Shown here: positions 1-11,040 of the stretch, piece after piece | Position numbering within the stretch: the first letter of the stretch is position 1 | How the letters are laid out: each line of letters starts with the position of its first letter | Assembly (NCBI GenBank): GCA_029948255.1 | Contig: JALIZF010001529.1 | Span: 310,001 to 374,000, forward strand | Reading direction: 5' to 3' | Length of the DNA stretch: 64,000 nt | Source: Telmatactis stephensoni | Lineage: Eukaryota > Cnidaria > Anthozoa > Actiniaria > Isophelliidae | Notes under the pieces: generated by a model | What the model was told of the DNA's origin: nothing | What the model saw: the letters and a program-made list of their open reading frames with translations, nothing else | Database searches by the model: none | Program-made: the position numbers and the translations under genes

Positions 1-307
1 AAATGGTTGCCATCAGGTTACAAAAAAATAAAATGGAATTTCTTTACAATCGAATCATCGGAAAGCTCGGTAAACAAAGAGAAACAAATTTATGAAATCG
101 AAGCATCATTGTATGTCGTCTCATGCTTACACTTAACTCTTTCCCGTGCGGTGGCTTTTAGCGTTTTTGAACGATTTTCTATAGAATATGATCTGTAAAT
201 TTTTATGACTCCATATTTGGGGTTGCTATGGAGAATGCTGCTGTTCTAGAACACCGAAGGCTCAAGGTCTCCAGCACGTCAGTTAAACGTAGTGTTATTG
301 CTTGCTT

Positions 308-498
308 AGAGCAGCCGATTTCGTATGAGTGCCGTACCGTGACGTGATATTTTCTTTCATTTGATTGGTTGTTTTTCATTTTCTAACAATCTGGTTGGCT
401 CAACACGGACTCGTCTTGTCGTAAGTTTGCCGTGTCCGTGACCGTGTCGTGTCCGTGCCGTGTGCCGTGCTGTTTCACACTCATACGAAATCTGCTCT
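308..498. mobile_element. MITE-like element, AGAGCAG..GTATGAGTG family, copy 1
   Basis: The left end reads AGAGCAG, then GATTTCGTATGAGTG; the right end is its reverse complement, CACTCATACGAAATCTGCTCT. The interior is rich in GTGCCGTG/CCGTGAC words and has no coding capacity. Related copies occur at 14869-15013 and 18331-18490 and as fragments near 17299-17363 and 14690-14790. This is a non-autonomous DNA transposon family by structure; its superfamily is not evident. Confidence 0.65.
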
Positions 499-604
499 AG
501 CCTCCAAAAGACGTCTGCAGCGAAGGCTGAATTGCTTACTTGGGCTGTAGTTAGGATTCAAAATTGCCATTGGATCGACTTTAGGTAAGTTTAAAGCCAT
601 TTTT

Positions 605-631
605 AACTCGTGGATTGCAAATCCACGAGTT
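605..631. repeat. short perfect hairpin
   Basis: AACTCGTGGATT is followed after two bases by A and then its exact reverse complement AATCCACGAGTT. The same 12-mer recurs near 1967 beside a GGGCTTCCTGTGG motif, so it is probably a structural part of a transposable element and not a terminator. Confidence 0.5.
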
Positions 632-1719
632 ATAGTGAGGGGTCAAAATATGCAAATGTGTCACTCACTCACTCGCAAATGTGTTAACACTATGTCACTG
701 CGCATGCTCTATGCAATTGACCGCAGGCCGAAAGTAATGTGGGCTCTGGGTACGAGATTAAAGGAATTAATTAAATATGTTTCAGTTTATTCCGGGACTC
801 CCGAAGGACTCCCGAACTATTCACAGATCAACGATATTTGCTTTTCACGATTTATGTAGAAATCAGACTAGACAAAATTCATTCAATTTATAGACGACTT
901 TCAAAAATGGCGGGCTCATTGTTCACGATAACGAGGCCAGAAAGGCCTCCAAAATCAACATCGCATCAAATGATTCTAAATATATAAGAATTATCCTGTA
1001 AAATGCACATAAAATAGGTATTTTAAAAGGAAAAGGAATACATCGTCTTTGATAGCAATAGAAGTGTCGCCACGCTTATTTTCTGGTAACAAGGCCTTTG
1101 TGGCCTCGTTCTCATGTACTAGACCGCCATTTTTGAAAGTCGTCTATATTTAGTTAAGAACAGCATTGACTAGAAACACTCCCGGCAGGCATGTCCAATA
1201 CACACGAAAAATTATATAAGACGTTGTTTAAAGAAGAAGCTTTTTAGATCATTAAATTCCTAGTATTAGTACAAGCTATTTCAGGAGTAAAACCATCGAA
1301 ATACCGAAGCAAGTTTAGACATGACTTACGCAACAGAACTATCGCACTCAGATAGCCAGGCTTTGTACATCGCTATCAAGCGACAAAAATCTCTTCAAGT
1401 CCAACATCAAAGTCATCCAAGCTTTTAGTGTTCGTACTCTATCATCACAAGAGTCAAAGTAGATAAACAAACGACGGACTGAAAACATTTTGTGAAAGCC
1501 GTCGTCGCTAGCGCCGTGAAGGTCTCGAGTCCGCTAGCCGAAAACAGTAACAAAAAGGCGTATTGAGTTAGTTTATTGGCTTAGTGTTTTGTAAAGTAAT
1601 TTCTTTTATCTTTATAGCGACATTTTGCTACAGAGCACAGAGAGAAACATTTTTGCATTTGTTTTGTAACCACACTCTGACTATAAATATACAAAATTCA
1701 CCAGGCAAAATCATACAAC

Positions 1720-1791
1720 TCCTGGATGGTCGAATGGATATGTCCTCGGCTTTACAATCGAAAGGTCCGGGTTCAAATCCCGGCCCGGCGG
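1720..1791 (+). tRNA. tRNA-like sequence, probably pseudo-tRNA or SINE head
   Basis: An A-box (TGGTCGAATGG, 1727-1737) and a perfect T-arm/B-box (CCGGG-TTCAAAT-CCCGG, 1767-1783) have tRNA spacing, and a T-run follows from about 1796 as a possible Pol III terminator. The acceptor stem pairs poorly (five of seven pairs, two of them wobble) and the anticodon and D stems are degenerate, so no anticodon can be assigned. It is a decayed tRNA or tRNA-derived repeat more likely than a working tRNA gene. Confidence 0.4.
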
Positions 1792-2309
1792 TAAATTTTT
1801 TTTTTCACCTTTTTTTTCTTTTTGACAGATTTTTTTTCTTTTATAGCTAATGACTCTTTCTTCGCTAAGGAAATTATTGATTTATTGATTTGAATTTTTG
1901 TCTTCAAATGAAAACTCGTTATTTTACTAAAATATATTGTTTGGGCTTCCTGTGGTCATTTCGGTCAATCCACGAGTTACTTCGCCATTGGCGGTTTGAT
2001 TCATCTCATCGCACAGAATTCTATTGTTCTCAGGGACACCCACTAAACCGCCGTACTAGCGGGCTAGAGTATCTTATTAGCATAATCGGTGGAATCTAAG
2101 CATTATGATTGGTTCTTTTTTCTGACCCAAGGGAATTGTTTTGTCGGCTCGCACCTTAGCTTTGAGACCCGCGATGTCCCAAAGGTCGTTAAAAGGGAAA
2201 TGACACCTCTTTTGAAATTTTAACTTGATTCCGGCTCTTTTGTTCTGTTGTCAATCTCTGCTGTCAAGATGACATCGCATCAAAACAAACTACGTCTTCA
2301 TTGAGCAAA

Positions 2310-2509
2310 ATGTCGAAACAAGAATGTGCTGGAGCTGAAAAGTGCAGTGATGAATCTAAAACCCCGCCAGTCAAAAGAAAATTCGATGAAGATTTATCAG
2401 ATCTGACGAAAGAATTTACGTGGACCCACCTCCACCGCTGAAGAAACAAAAAGCTCTTCGTGGAGAAGAGCTGAGGCGTGCTCTAGATTTGGATCAAGAA
2501 CAACCATAG
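2310..2509 (+). pseudogene. short frame-broken coding relic
   Basis: An ATG at 2310 opens a 43-codon frame, rich in Lys, Glu, Asp and Ser, that ends at TGA 2439-2441. Near 2416 the plausible protein sequence continues in another frame as VDPPPPLKKQKALRGEEL and runs to TAG at 2507-2509. The two halves have similar charged, low-complexity composition, which suggests one small gene or transposon-encoded peptide with a one-base frame break. I do not recognise the family. It could also be chance. Confidence 0.3.
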
Positions 2510-3363
2510 CTCCAGTGAATCCTTTGGTTAAACAACGGCTCTTCTAGGAGCCACCACATCTTCAAGTCATTGATCAAATGCTTATTGTGTGTTCACCGTC
2601 AATAAGTATATTTTTTCCCCTGTTGCCTAAGAATATATTGGCCAGGAAAGACTGGCTTTCCTTGTTACTTCAGAATCGAAAGTCTTATGCAATCAGGATT
2701 GTAAGTAAATACAAGAAATACAACAAACTGAAACACAGCAACTAAATTCTGAGTTTTGATTCGTATCTTAATACAAGCATTCATTACTTATTTGAAACAA
2801 CATGCTGAACCAAACCAGAATCAGCTTTTATTCAGTTTAAGTTCCAGAGCTCTATAGAAACACTGGAATGCAAAAAGCAACTTCGATGCGTTGTTGATTA
2901 CACAGTACACTAAAATTCACGTGTTGAAATTACATGATCATTTTGATAAATATCATTTCAAATCAAATCTTTCTACTTTCTTTGGTTTGCTGTCTTGCTG
3001 GCCTGTTCAGGAAAAGCGCGCGCTCTGGACTGGCTGACATCTCGAGCACGGCCACGTTAGAGAGAACGCCGCAATCCATTCGGAAAGACGTAAAGTTTAA
3101 GAAACGACGATGATAAAAACACTCTATTCGTGAAGACAGTTTTGATGCAATGAAGCCCATGATTCAAGTTTGAATGAGTTTATTTCGCCACTTAAATTTT
3201 CAAAAGAGCGCGGTAAAACTGATCAGTGCCGCGTTAATTAATATATCCGTGATAACAAAAGAGGTGCCAAGATTAACTCTGCCGCGGTTTAGCAGTCATC
3301 ATCCCTGGGGAATTAAGTTTGTCGTGCATCGTAGGCCAACAAGGTTATAAATTTTGAACTTCA

Positions 3364-3640
3364 AAATGCTGGAAAAAAATTTTCACTTATGATAAATATT
3401 AAGGGTGGAAAAGTTTCCTTAAACATCAATCTTTTTATTTCAACCTGTGGGCTTACACTAGAGGGTCCAGGAAACACGTTATACTGCATTTTTGTAGGTT
3501 ACTATCTTTTTTCCCCATTAAAATCGCCTGTAATAACTCATCTTCTGGCTAAAAATGCTGGAAAAAAATTTTCGGTTTTTAGAAAATTACTGATTGCTGG
3601 TGTTAGATTGATATCTTAACTTTCATGTTCACCCTGTGGG
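3364..3640. repeat. diverged direct duplication, about 189 bp
   Basis: AATGCTGGAAAAAAATTTTC occurs near 3365 and again near 3554, and each copy is followed by an ACCTGTGGGC/CCCTGTGGGC word. This indicates an old tandem or interspersed repeat pair. No coding signal is seen. Confidence 0.35.
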
Positions 3641-3938
3641 CATGTGAAAACACACCTGTGGATGACTTTTTAGATTGATTTTTATAACCAACCTAAGCCA
3701 TTTTTGCCCAAATCCTTTGTAATTTTCATTGTCAGCGAATCAGTGCTCTAATTAACATATTCGAATCTCGCGCCAAGACAATAGAGCCCCCCTGCGTGGT
3801 GTCCCTCAATTCTGTGCGATGTTAGTGGCTGCCGGAGGAGCATCATTAAGCGTGAAGGCAGCTAAGAGTCCACTTTCTAAAAGAAACTAGTAAGGCGATC
3901 TACTTCGTTGTCAAATTTGATCAGTTGTGGGGAAGAAA

Positions 3939-4099
3939 ATGGCGGCTCTGAAGCGAAGTAGCCTTGGGACTCGACTACCGATGAATTTCTTGACCTACCA
4001 AGGGATATTTTGGAAGTTGTGACCACTGAAGAACCAGAAGCGCGAAATTTTGTTGGTAGGTCGGAATGGTTCAGTTTAGACTTATCAAGCATGCAATGA
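3939..4099 (+). pseudogene. short frame-broken coding relic
   Basis: An ATG in good context (GAAAATGGCG, 3939) begins MAALKRSS. A neighbouring frame, open from 3962 to TGA at 4097-4099, reads as a protein-like segment containing DEFLDLPRDILEVVTTEEP and ending SLDLSSMQ. Joining them needs one frame change. No family is recognised. Like the relic at 2310-2509, it is short, acidic and embedded in repeats, so both may derive from one degraded transposon family. Confidence 0.25.
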
Positions 4100-4717
4100 G
4101 GTCGTGATGTTGAAAATTGAGGAAAGACCAAAATGCACTAAAACTAGTGGCTGTCGCTTGGCCCAGACAGCAAATAATTGAGAAAACGAACACTGCTAAC
4201 CTAGGACTAGGACTGAATTTCTCTTTGAATGTCGAGTTTTGTTTTTGCGCAGAAGACTTCAATAAAAAAACTGAAGACAAAAACGTGATTTTTGCTCGAG
4301 CTCAATGACGTCAAAAACGGTTCTTTTCGTATTTGTCCAGATTCACAAGATGATATTGCGCAAAAATCGCCGACTTTTAGGAGTTGGTTGGGCACCTGAA
4401 TTTGGAGAACTCACTAGTCATTGCCTAAGACTTATAGTTAGTCGATATTCGATCGTTTCAGAAAGGTGCGATTTTTAAACTTCGTCAGTACGTAGGTACT
4501 TATTTTCTAAAAGACGGTGGGGGAAGACACGATACAGTGGCGTTGCAAAACAAGTCGCACGAACCACTGCGGTACAAGACCGTAAAAAGTTGCCACAGTC
4601 GTCTTCTCGATTTGATTTTGCTCAATGTAGGGTGTGTTACACACTTCAGTGGTTCGTGTAATTGGTTTATACAATGCCGAGACAAGTTCCAGGAAACACT
4701 TGCACGTTGTAACAACG

Positions 4718-4957
4718 CAGGGGCGGATCAAGGACGGGTTCCTTGGGTGCCCCAGAACGCCCTTTTTAATCCCAAAAATATAACATTTTTACGTCGAGAA
4801 AGAAAAATATCAAGAACAAGATGACCAAATAGAGGATGTTAAGCCATTTATCACTTGCAAGAATCGAACGCCTCTTCATTTTTAATTTTAAGTAAATAAA
4901 ATAAAATTGTTACTTTTTTACGTGAACCCCTCAGTCTGAGCCCTGGATACGCCCCTG
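4718..4957. mobile_element. hAT-like MITE
   Basis: Terminal inverted repeats CAGGGGCGGATC at the left and CTGGATACGCCCCTG at the right bound 240 bp without coding capacity. CAACG flanks both sides (4713-4717 and 4958-4962), which fits a target-site duplication, although hAT elements usually make 8 bp. A relative with similar ends (CAGGGGTGGATCCAGG) lies at 20520-20689. Assignment to hAT is by terminal sequence only. Confidence 0.55.
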
Positions 4958-6693
4958 CAACGCCTTTAGCCTTAATTATGTGAAAGCGAGTTGTTCCTGG
5001 TAGCCGTAAGATCATTAATCCGGTCAACTGTTTAATAACATAAAGAAAAACAAAATTAAGAGACGTTCCTACAATCTCTGTTTAATGGACAATCCCTCTG
5101 TCTGTCTCCAAAGAAAGTCAAACATCAGAGCAGAAGGTTGCCCGGCTTTGCTCGAGAACGAAGAGCCATAACGAATAGAGAAAGTGGTGGAACATTACCA
5201 GAGTGAATCAATTTTAAAAACAACACAACACTTTTAAATTTCAAAGACATGTTTCGACTTTCATAAAGCCATCTTCAGTCAGTTTTAAGTGAAGCTAATT
5301 ACAATCTACAAGGCTATATTAGCAGAGTGCTTTTGACATTACCAATCAGCTTTTGAAAACGACGAATGCAGAATGCGTGGCAATGCCATCTTTATTGAAA
5401 TTGGTGTCTTTTAGTACAGTGTAGCTAGTACCATTAATTCATGTAGCTAATTTTATCAATTTTTATAGACTTATTTTCCAATTTTGTCTAGTGTTTTATT
5501 TCTGCATTTGTTATGGGCGTTCATTTTACTACTAGAAGGGCGCGCATACGATGACTATTTTCAGGAGCCCATCATCCATTTTAACATCATCAACTGCTGT
5601 CTGTTATAACACTGAAGATGGAATAATTGAGTACAAAAGTATGTTTGTCTATTAAACAAAAAGGTTGTAGAAACGTCTCTTAATAACATAATGACACCAA
5701 CCTACACGAATTAGAAAAGAAAACCATTTTCAATTCTCGATATTTTAATAATGCCGGAAACGGAGAGGTTCTTGACCATTTATACGGCGTCCCTACTTTA
5801 TTTCGAATGCGAACTGATATCTCACGGCCGGCTAGAATAAGTTTTTCTTGGACTAAGCAAGCATTTTATAAAAAGAAAAATCTGAAATGAAAAACCTTTT
5901 TCAATTCCACGAGAAGACTGTATAAGTGAAACATGATGCTTGTGGAACCAAAAGAAGGCACAATTTAATCGCATTTTGAAATTTAAAAAACGAGAACCTA
6001 TTTAGCAAATGGGAGCGCCACTTGGCGAAAAGAAAAACGGATGTATTTGGATAGCCTTCTGACATGCATTTTTTGCCGGCATCATCCTCGGGAACCCAGG
6101 GCGAAAGGGGTCCCCGCGAGGATCTGCCGGCATGCAACTACAATGTTTGAATTTTTCTAGACAGTAACTTTAAGAATTCTATTACATGCTGGATGGAAAC
6201 TTGCAAAAACTGCCACTGCATGCCTACGGTCATGGATGCTTTTCTTCGTCATGACCCCCAACTTCAACCCTCAAAGCAGACGTTCAACGCGAGAAGTCTT
6301 GATAAATCGGCCTCTTGTATAGCAGCAGTGTACTGGAAGAAAACCCTGGTGTTTTTTGCTGTATCTTACATCTTTTTGTGGTATCTTACATCAATTCGCG
6401 TAGGAATTGACCTACAATTACGTGTTTTCGATATAGAGAGCGGAAAAAACGAACAGAACATATCACAAGAAACTATCGGAATCTACAATATGCTTAACAA
6501 ATCTCTTGCCTGGATTTTTAGCCGCCCCTCAGCTCCATGCACCAGTTCTCGTTCACTCAAACAAATTTCGAGTTTAGTTGCATCACCCAAGTTCCTCAGT
6601 TGTGTTCTAAGGCTATATCTTCACTTAATCCCAATAAATTTAAAAATAAAAAGAAGCGTTTTGAATTTTTTTCGGATTAGTATGAAAGTATTT

Positions 6694-6841
6694 TAAGAAA
6701 ACTGCCTGATTAGAGTCAAGCAAAAATACTGATTTTGAGATGAATTTTACAAATTACTTTCCAGTGCCATTGATGGCATGATTTGTGGAATTCGTCTTAA
6801 AATGGTATTTTTCCATGACTCTAATAAGGCGGTTTTCTTAT
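6694..6841. mobile_element. small TIR element
   Basis: TAAGAAAACTGCCTGATTAG at the left is the near reverse complement of CTAATAAGGCGGTTTTCTTA at the right, across 148 bp. There is no coding content. TA lies at both outer edges, compatible with a TA-inserting element. Confidence 0.55.
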
Positions 6842-7504
6842 ACAGACGGATCCAGGATCATCCTTCAGAAGGGGTAGTCTCCTTCGCTTCCGGTCTCAGT
6901 GTTGTCACGCTGCGTTGAACCCTGAGGATGTAGCGTTTTGACACTGATCGAAACCGGATGTGAAGAAGAATACAGGAGCATGCAGGTTTAGCGTTGTAGA
7001 AATTGGAAAGTGTGCAGAGGACTCGGAGGATATTTTGGAAATGTATCGAGAAAATAAGGAGCAAAAGTCGTCAGGATGGGGCGCACCCCCCTGAACCCCC
7101 CTCCTGAATCAGCCCCTCCTCTAATCCACAGGGGAGCAAGGGGGAGGTTTTAACGACCAAGCTTTTAGCCATCCGGCGACAGATTGCTATAGCCTATATA
7201 GCGCCAGATAAAGTGCGTTTATGTATTTCTTTCTTTCTCTCTCTCTTTGACAAGAGCTTTTGCATGATGGTGCTAAATTGTGAACCAACTTCCAGACTAC
7301 ATAAAAGAGGCTAAAATTCTGTCGTCTTTTAAAAGAGAGCTGTCATCTGTCAAGCCATATTTAATTAATTTTTATTAAGCGTATCATATCATAATTTTTC
7401 AGTTAACCTAAATTAACCAAGCTCGGCTTCCATGAAAAACAATTGTAAGTTGATAGGAACACCGAGGATAAATAAAGTTTCACTTCACTTTCACTTTCAC
7501 TTCC

Positions 7505-7583
7505 TCTGTCTGTCTGTCAGTCTGTCAGTCTGTCAGTCTGTCAGTCTGTCAGTCTGTCAGTCTGTCAGTCTGTCAGTCTGTCA

Positions 7584-7627
<44 letters not shown>

Positions 7628-7691
7628 GCCTGCCTGCCTGCCTGTCTGCCTGCTTGTTTGTTTGTTTGTTTGTTTGTTTGTTTGTTTGTTT
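7505..7691 (+). repeat. compound microsatellite (TCTG/TCAG/TTTG)n
   Basis: Blocks of TCTGTCAG, then TCTG/CCTG, then TTTG run without interruption. The order suggests that a TCTG array mutated in stages. The open frame across it, rich in Cys, Leu, Ser and Val, follows from the repeat and is not a gene. Confidence 0.9.
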
Positions 7692-8809
7692 ATCACTTAA
7701 ACTCGTTTTTATCGTGATTGTTTTCTGTTAAAAGTATAGCAAGAATGAATGGACAAACGAACAAGCAAACAAATGAGCAATGAATGAATGGATTTATGAT
7801 AATACTGGTTCATTGCTGACCATTTTGTTGTAATAACGATTTTACTTCGCCTACTTTTCTCGATATCGAGCTGATGTCAGCAGCATGGAACCCGATATTG
7901 TTATTAACCATAAAAATAAAGTTCAATTTTATTTTAAGGATGTCTGAATTCAATTTTTTTCACCTGCTTCTTAGGCTAATGAAACCTATCATCATCAGTT
8001 TTAATTTATGCTCTCTGAGTCTTAGTCGGAAATTGCCGCCCACTGACACCCTAGTATGGTCTGAAGTGTCTGAAGTATATCCTTAGCTGGTCGAGGTGCG
8101 CAGGCGACAATCCCACGGTTTAGATAGGGTGTTTAACTCAATCATAAACTCTAGAATTTAGTTTTGTATGTGTAAAAGAATAGCCATCGTAACTTCCAAT
8201 TACAAATATTGTACAAAGAAAAAAAAGAAAATGTAAATACATAAATGTGTGAATGTAAATAAAAGACATAGATCTTTAAAAAAATCTCGCTACCGCAGAA
8301 CTGGAAACATTTTTGAATACCTTGATTGGCAGAGCTTTCCTAATTTTCTCCCTCTTACGAGAAGGAAAGAAAACCTTGCAAATTCTGGGAATTTTTAAAA
8401 TGTTTCAAGGCTAAGGAATTGTCAGGGAATGTTTATATTTTCACCCTTCAAATAGGAAACAAGGTGTGTTATATGAAGAGTTGTACGGTCAAAGTGGTTG
8501 GTAGGAGTGAGCCGGTGTCCCGTCAGAGGTTGGACGGATTGAGCGCTATCCGTCTCAGCTGGGAGCGGGATGCTCGGAGATGCTCCAGTGAGAGAGTCAA
8601 TCGGAATGAATGGTGTTCAGTCAGGGGTGTGAATGAGATGCTTGGAGATTGTCCCTGGGGTTGTGCTTGCTTTGGGTGGCCTTCTTTTTCAGAAGTGCAT
8701 ATGGAAAAGTTATTACAAAACGCGACAAGGCGTATTCTTTGAATTCACGATATCAAGTTAATAATAACAACACGCGACAGTCAGTGTCTCATTACTCGGG
8801 GTACTCAGT

Positions 8810-9506
8810 CTCGAGTATATTAAGGCCTGGGTCAATCGCTAATTGTATAAATTTTGGATAAAAAAATATTTTGAAGACAAAGAACATCTAAATGAACGTT
8901 TTTCTTCTATAAGTTACTAAACTCGACATCCTTAATTTTTTTAGGGTACTTTTAAGATGTCACGTGACCTGATGACGTCACAGTGATCAAATATTTTATT
9001 GTAAACTTCAAAGCAAAATGCGGTCGTGGGTATAACCCCAGTCTTCACAGTAACCATGCTTAACTATGAGCCTTAATGTGCTTCCAAACAAACAACCCGC
9101 AAAACCTGATTACAGTTTTGCTTTAGTGAGATAAAGCCCAAAACAGGTCACGTGACTTTTACTTATTTCTTTTAAAAATGGAAAAACTCAACAATGTAAA
9201 GTGGATGACAAGTTTTTCGGGCTGTATGTTGTGAAGCACATTCAGGCTCACAGTTAAGCATGGTTACTTTGAAGTCTTTAGAAATAACCGCGACCGCATT
9301 TTGCTTTGAATTTTACAACACAATATTTGATCACTGTGACGTCATCAGATCACGTGACATCATAAACGTACCCTCAAAAAATTAAGGGCGTCGAGTTTAG
9401 TAACTTATCGAGGAAAAAAGTTGATTTAGATGTTCTATGTCTTCAAAATAATTTTTATTCGAATTTTAAGTAATTAACGATTGACCCAGGCCTTAATATA
9501 CTCGAG
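8810..9506. mobile_element. large foldback element, arms about 270 bp
   Basis: The left end CTCGAGTATATTAAGGCCTG matches the reverse complement of the right end. Similarity continues inward through GACGTCACAGTGATCAAATA, GCAAAATGCGGTCG and the GGTTACTGTGAAG-type words on each side, leaving a centre near 9110-9220. There is no open frame of note and no clear target-site duplication. It is a long palindromic, non-autonomous element. Confidence 0.75.
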
Positions 9507-9773
9507 GTTATGGTCTGGCACGGATTTCGTCTAACACCAAAATTGCACACTAGGAATACGTGGCACCTCCCCATTGGTTTATCTACACCATATTGACCGC
9601 AATCTATCATCACTCAAGGCGGGCATGCAGGGTATTTGCCCTGATGGTGCAGTGTAGCAAAAGCACAAGTTTGCATGTAGAATAAAGCGCTAATGAACAA
9701 AAAACGCATTTGCTGTTATCTATGTCGGTAAATGCAACGTGATGGCCAAAGGGAAAATGTTAGAGATATCGGC

Positions 9774-9790
9774 GGGGGGGGGGGGGGGGG
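9774..9790 (+). repeat. poly-G tract, 17 bases
   Basis: Seventeen uninterrupted G residues. It could form quadruplex structure and is prone to sequencing-length error. Confidence 0.85.
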
Positions 9791-10078
9791 AAGGATAAAT
9801 AGTATAGTGGTCTGCTACGAACAAAGGTGGTGAGACTACAACCGCACCCCGAGCGTGCGCTCCATAGAGCGTCTTGTTACAATTTGCAATAGGTCGATAT
9901 CATAAAACGCGATGGTGTTTATTACGACGTTAAATTGTATACATACATTTTTTTGCGATCTACAAATCAAACTTCAACGGAATTCCATTGAAAAAGAAGA
10001 AAGAAGAAAGCGACGAATACTGAAGTCGAGTTTCTTCATTTCTCTTAGTACAGAGCACCAAATGAAAATCATTTTAAA

Positions 10079-10109
10079 CTAGACGCACACGTGCGTTCAC
10101 TCGTGCCCC
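10079..10109 (-). mobile_element. Helitron-like 3' terminus (hairpin + CTAG-T)
   Basis: Read on the minus strand, a perfect hairpin (ACGCACGTGTGCGT) is immediately followed by CTAG and T, resembling the hairpin-plus-CTRR 3' end of Helitrons. The inner flank reads CTCGTG or its variants. A second instance with the same layout but different stem bases is at 28717-28746. The hairpin sits closer to CTAG than in typical Helitrons, so the class is tentative. Confidence 0.35.
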
Positions 10110-10961
10110 GGAAGCCCCCTTATAGGAGAGGCTTCAATGACCAGCCCCGTTCGTACTCTTCCCCGAGCCGTTTCACGCATTCTTCACTTAACCATAACAT
10201 AATAAAGACCTTTTTTGACCTTTTTAAAGAATATCTGATTAGTCAATTTGTCTGTCAGCAGCTATTAGTCGACATGCAAAATATTACCAGCGAATATACC
10301 AGTTTATTCAACTTTTTATTTCACTATGTGTCTCAATTGTTTGCTGTAAAGACTTCTACAACGGCGTTTTTAACAAAATAACAAATCGTGAATATTTTCG
10401 TTCATGTTTCGGATGTTTTAAATAATAAAAGACGTTACGTGACCAACAAGGTCAATGGAACCTATCCGTTCCATGCAATGGTCTGCTTTAGAATTCCGTA
10501 TTAAAATTCAGTACAAAAACCTCTCAAGATCTCTTGAATGCTTGAATGAGGAATACAATTGACTTGCTTCTACGTATGTTCGTTTAGCAACATGTAGGAT
10601 GAGAAATTCGTAGATTCACAGCTCATAGGAAATACTCAGTTTATCCATGTTTATCGCGAGGGTTCTCTTTCAAGTACTCCATTTAGAGTTCGATATTTGG
10701 TCAAAGTATTGGAGATGAAGCTCAAAATTACAGCCCATTCTGAAGCTCTTATAAGTATATAGGTATATCTCGAGTTAAAAGCTCCAAATTACATTGTTCT
10801 ACTGCAGGAAAAGCCTGTCTCTGAAAGCTATTTTCTTTATAGTCGGCCATCTTGCATTCCTAAAGTTCCTGGCTTGCGTTCGCTGTCGCTCAAAGGTGAT
10901 GAATGAAGGGCATTGTTTTTACGTTCTTAACCAATCAGAGGTCCCTCAGGACGAACAGAGG

Positions 10962-10992
<31 letters not shown>
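10962..10992 (+). repeat. poly-A tract, 31 bases
   Basis: Thirty-one A residues. Just beyond, at 11008-11040, lies a hairpin (ACTCGTTCCCGGCCT / AGGCCTGGGCACGAGT) sharing the ACTCG word of the Helitron-like ends. The tract could be the tail of a retroposed element, but no source gene is visible upstream. Confidence 0.6.
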
Positions 10993-10993
<1 letters not shown>

Positions 10994-11007
10994 ATTTGCA
11001 GTTTATA

Positions 11008-11040
11008 ACTCGTTCCCGGCCTAAAGGCCTGGGCACGAGT
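11008..11040. repeat. short imperfect hairpin
   Basis: The arms ACTCGT, CCC and GGCCT pair with AGGCC, GGG and ACGAGT around a few loop bases. Probably the terminal structure of a repeat element, given related ACTCG words near 10100 and 28737. Confidence 0.45.

Larger units (their letters stand above)
1..2309. other. gene-poor interval, transposon remnants
   Basis: No convincing coding exon is visible here; the open frames are short and resemble no family I know. The stretch holds a terminal-inverted-repeat element (308-498), a perfect short hairpin (605-631), a tRNA-like sequence (1720-1791) followed by T-runs, and one copy of the recurrent TTGGGCTTCCTGTGG motif (1941-1955). That copy is followed closely by AATCCACGAGTT (about 1967), the same 12-mer that forms the 605-631 hairpin. 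This suggests parts of one repeat family. Confidence 0.5.

Noticed and set aside
6193..6696. 167-codon open frame on the plus strand
   Set aside because: Longest frame in the left part, but no domain, no plausible promoter or splice context and mixed composition; it ends inside a MITE end (6694). Probably chance.
7432..7731. 99-codon frame rich in Cys, Leu, Ser and Val
   Set aside because: It is the translation of a TCTG/TCAG/TTTG microsatellite; all frames of such a repeat stay open.
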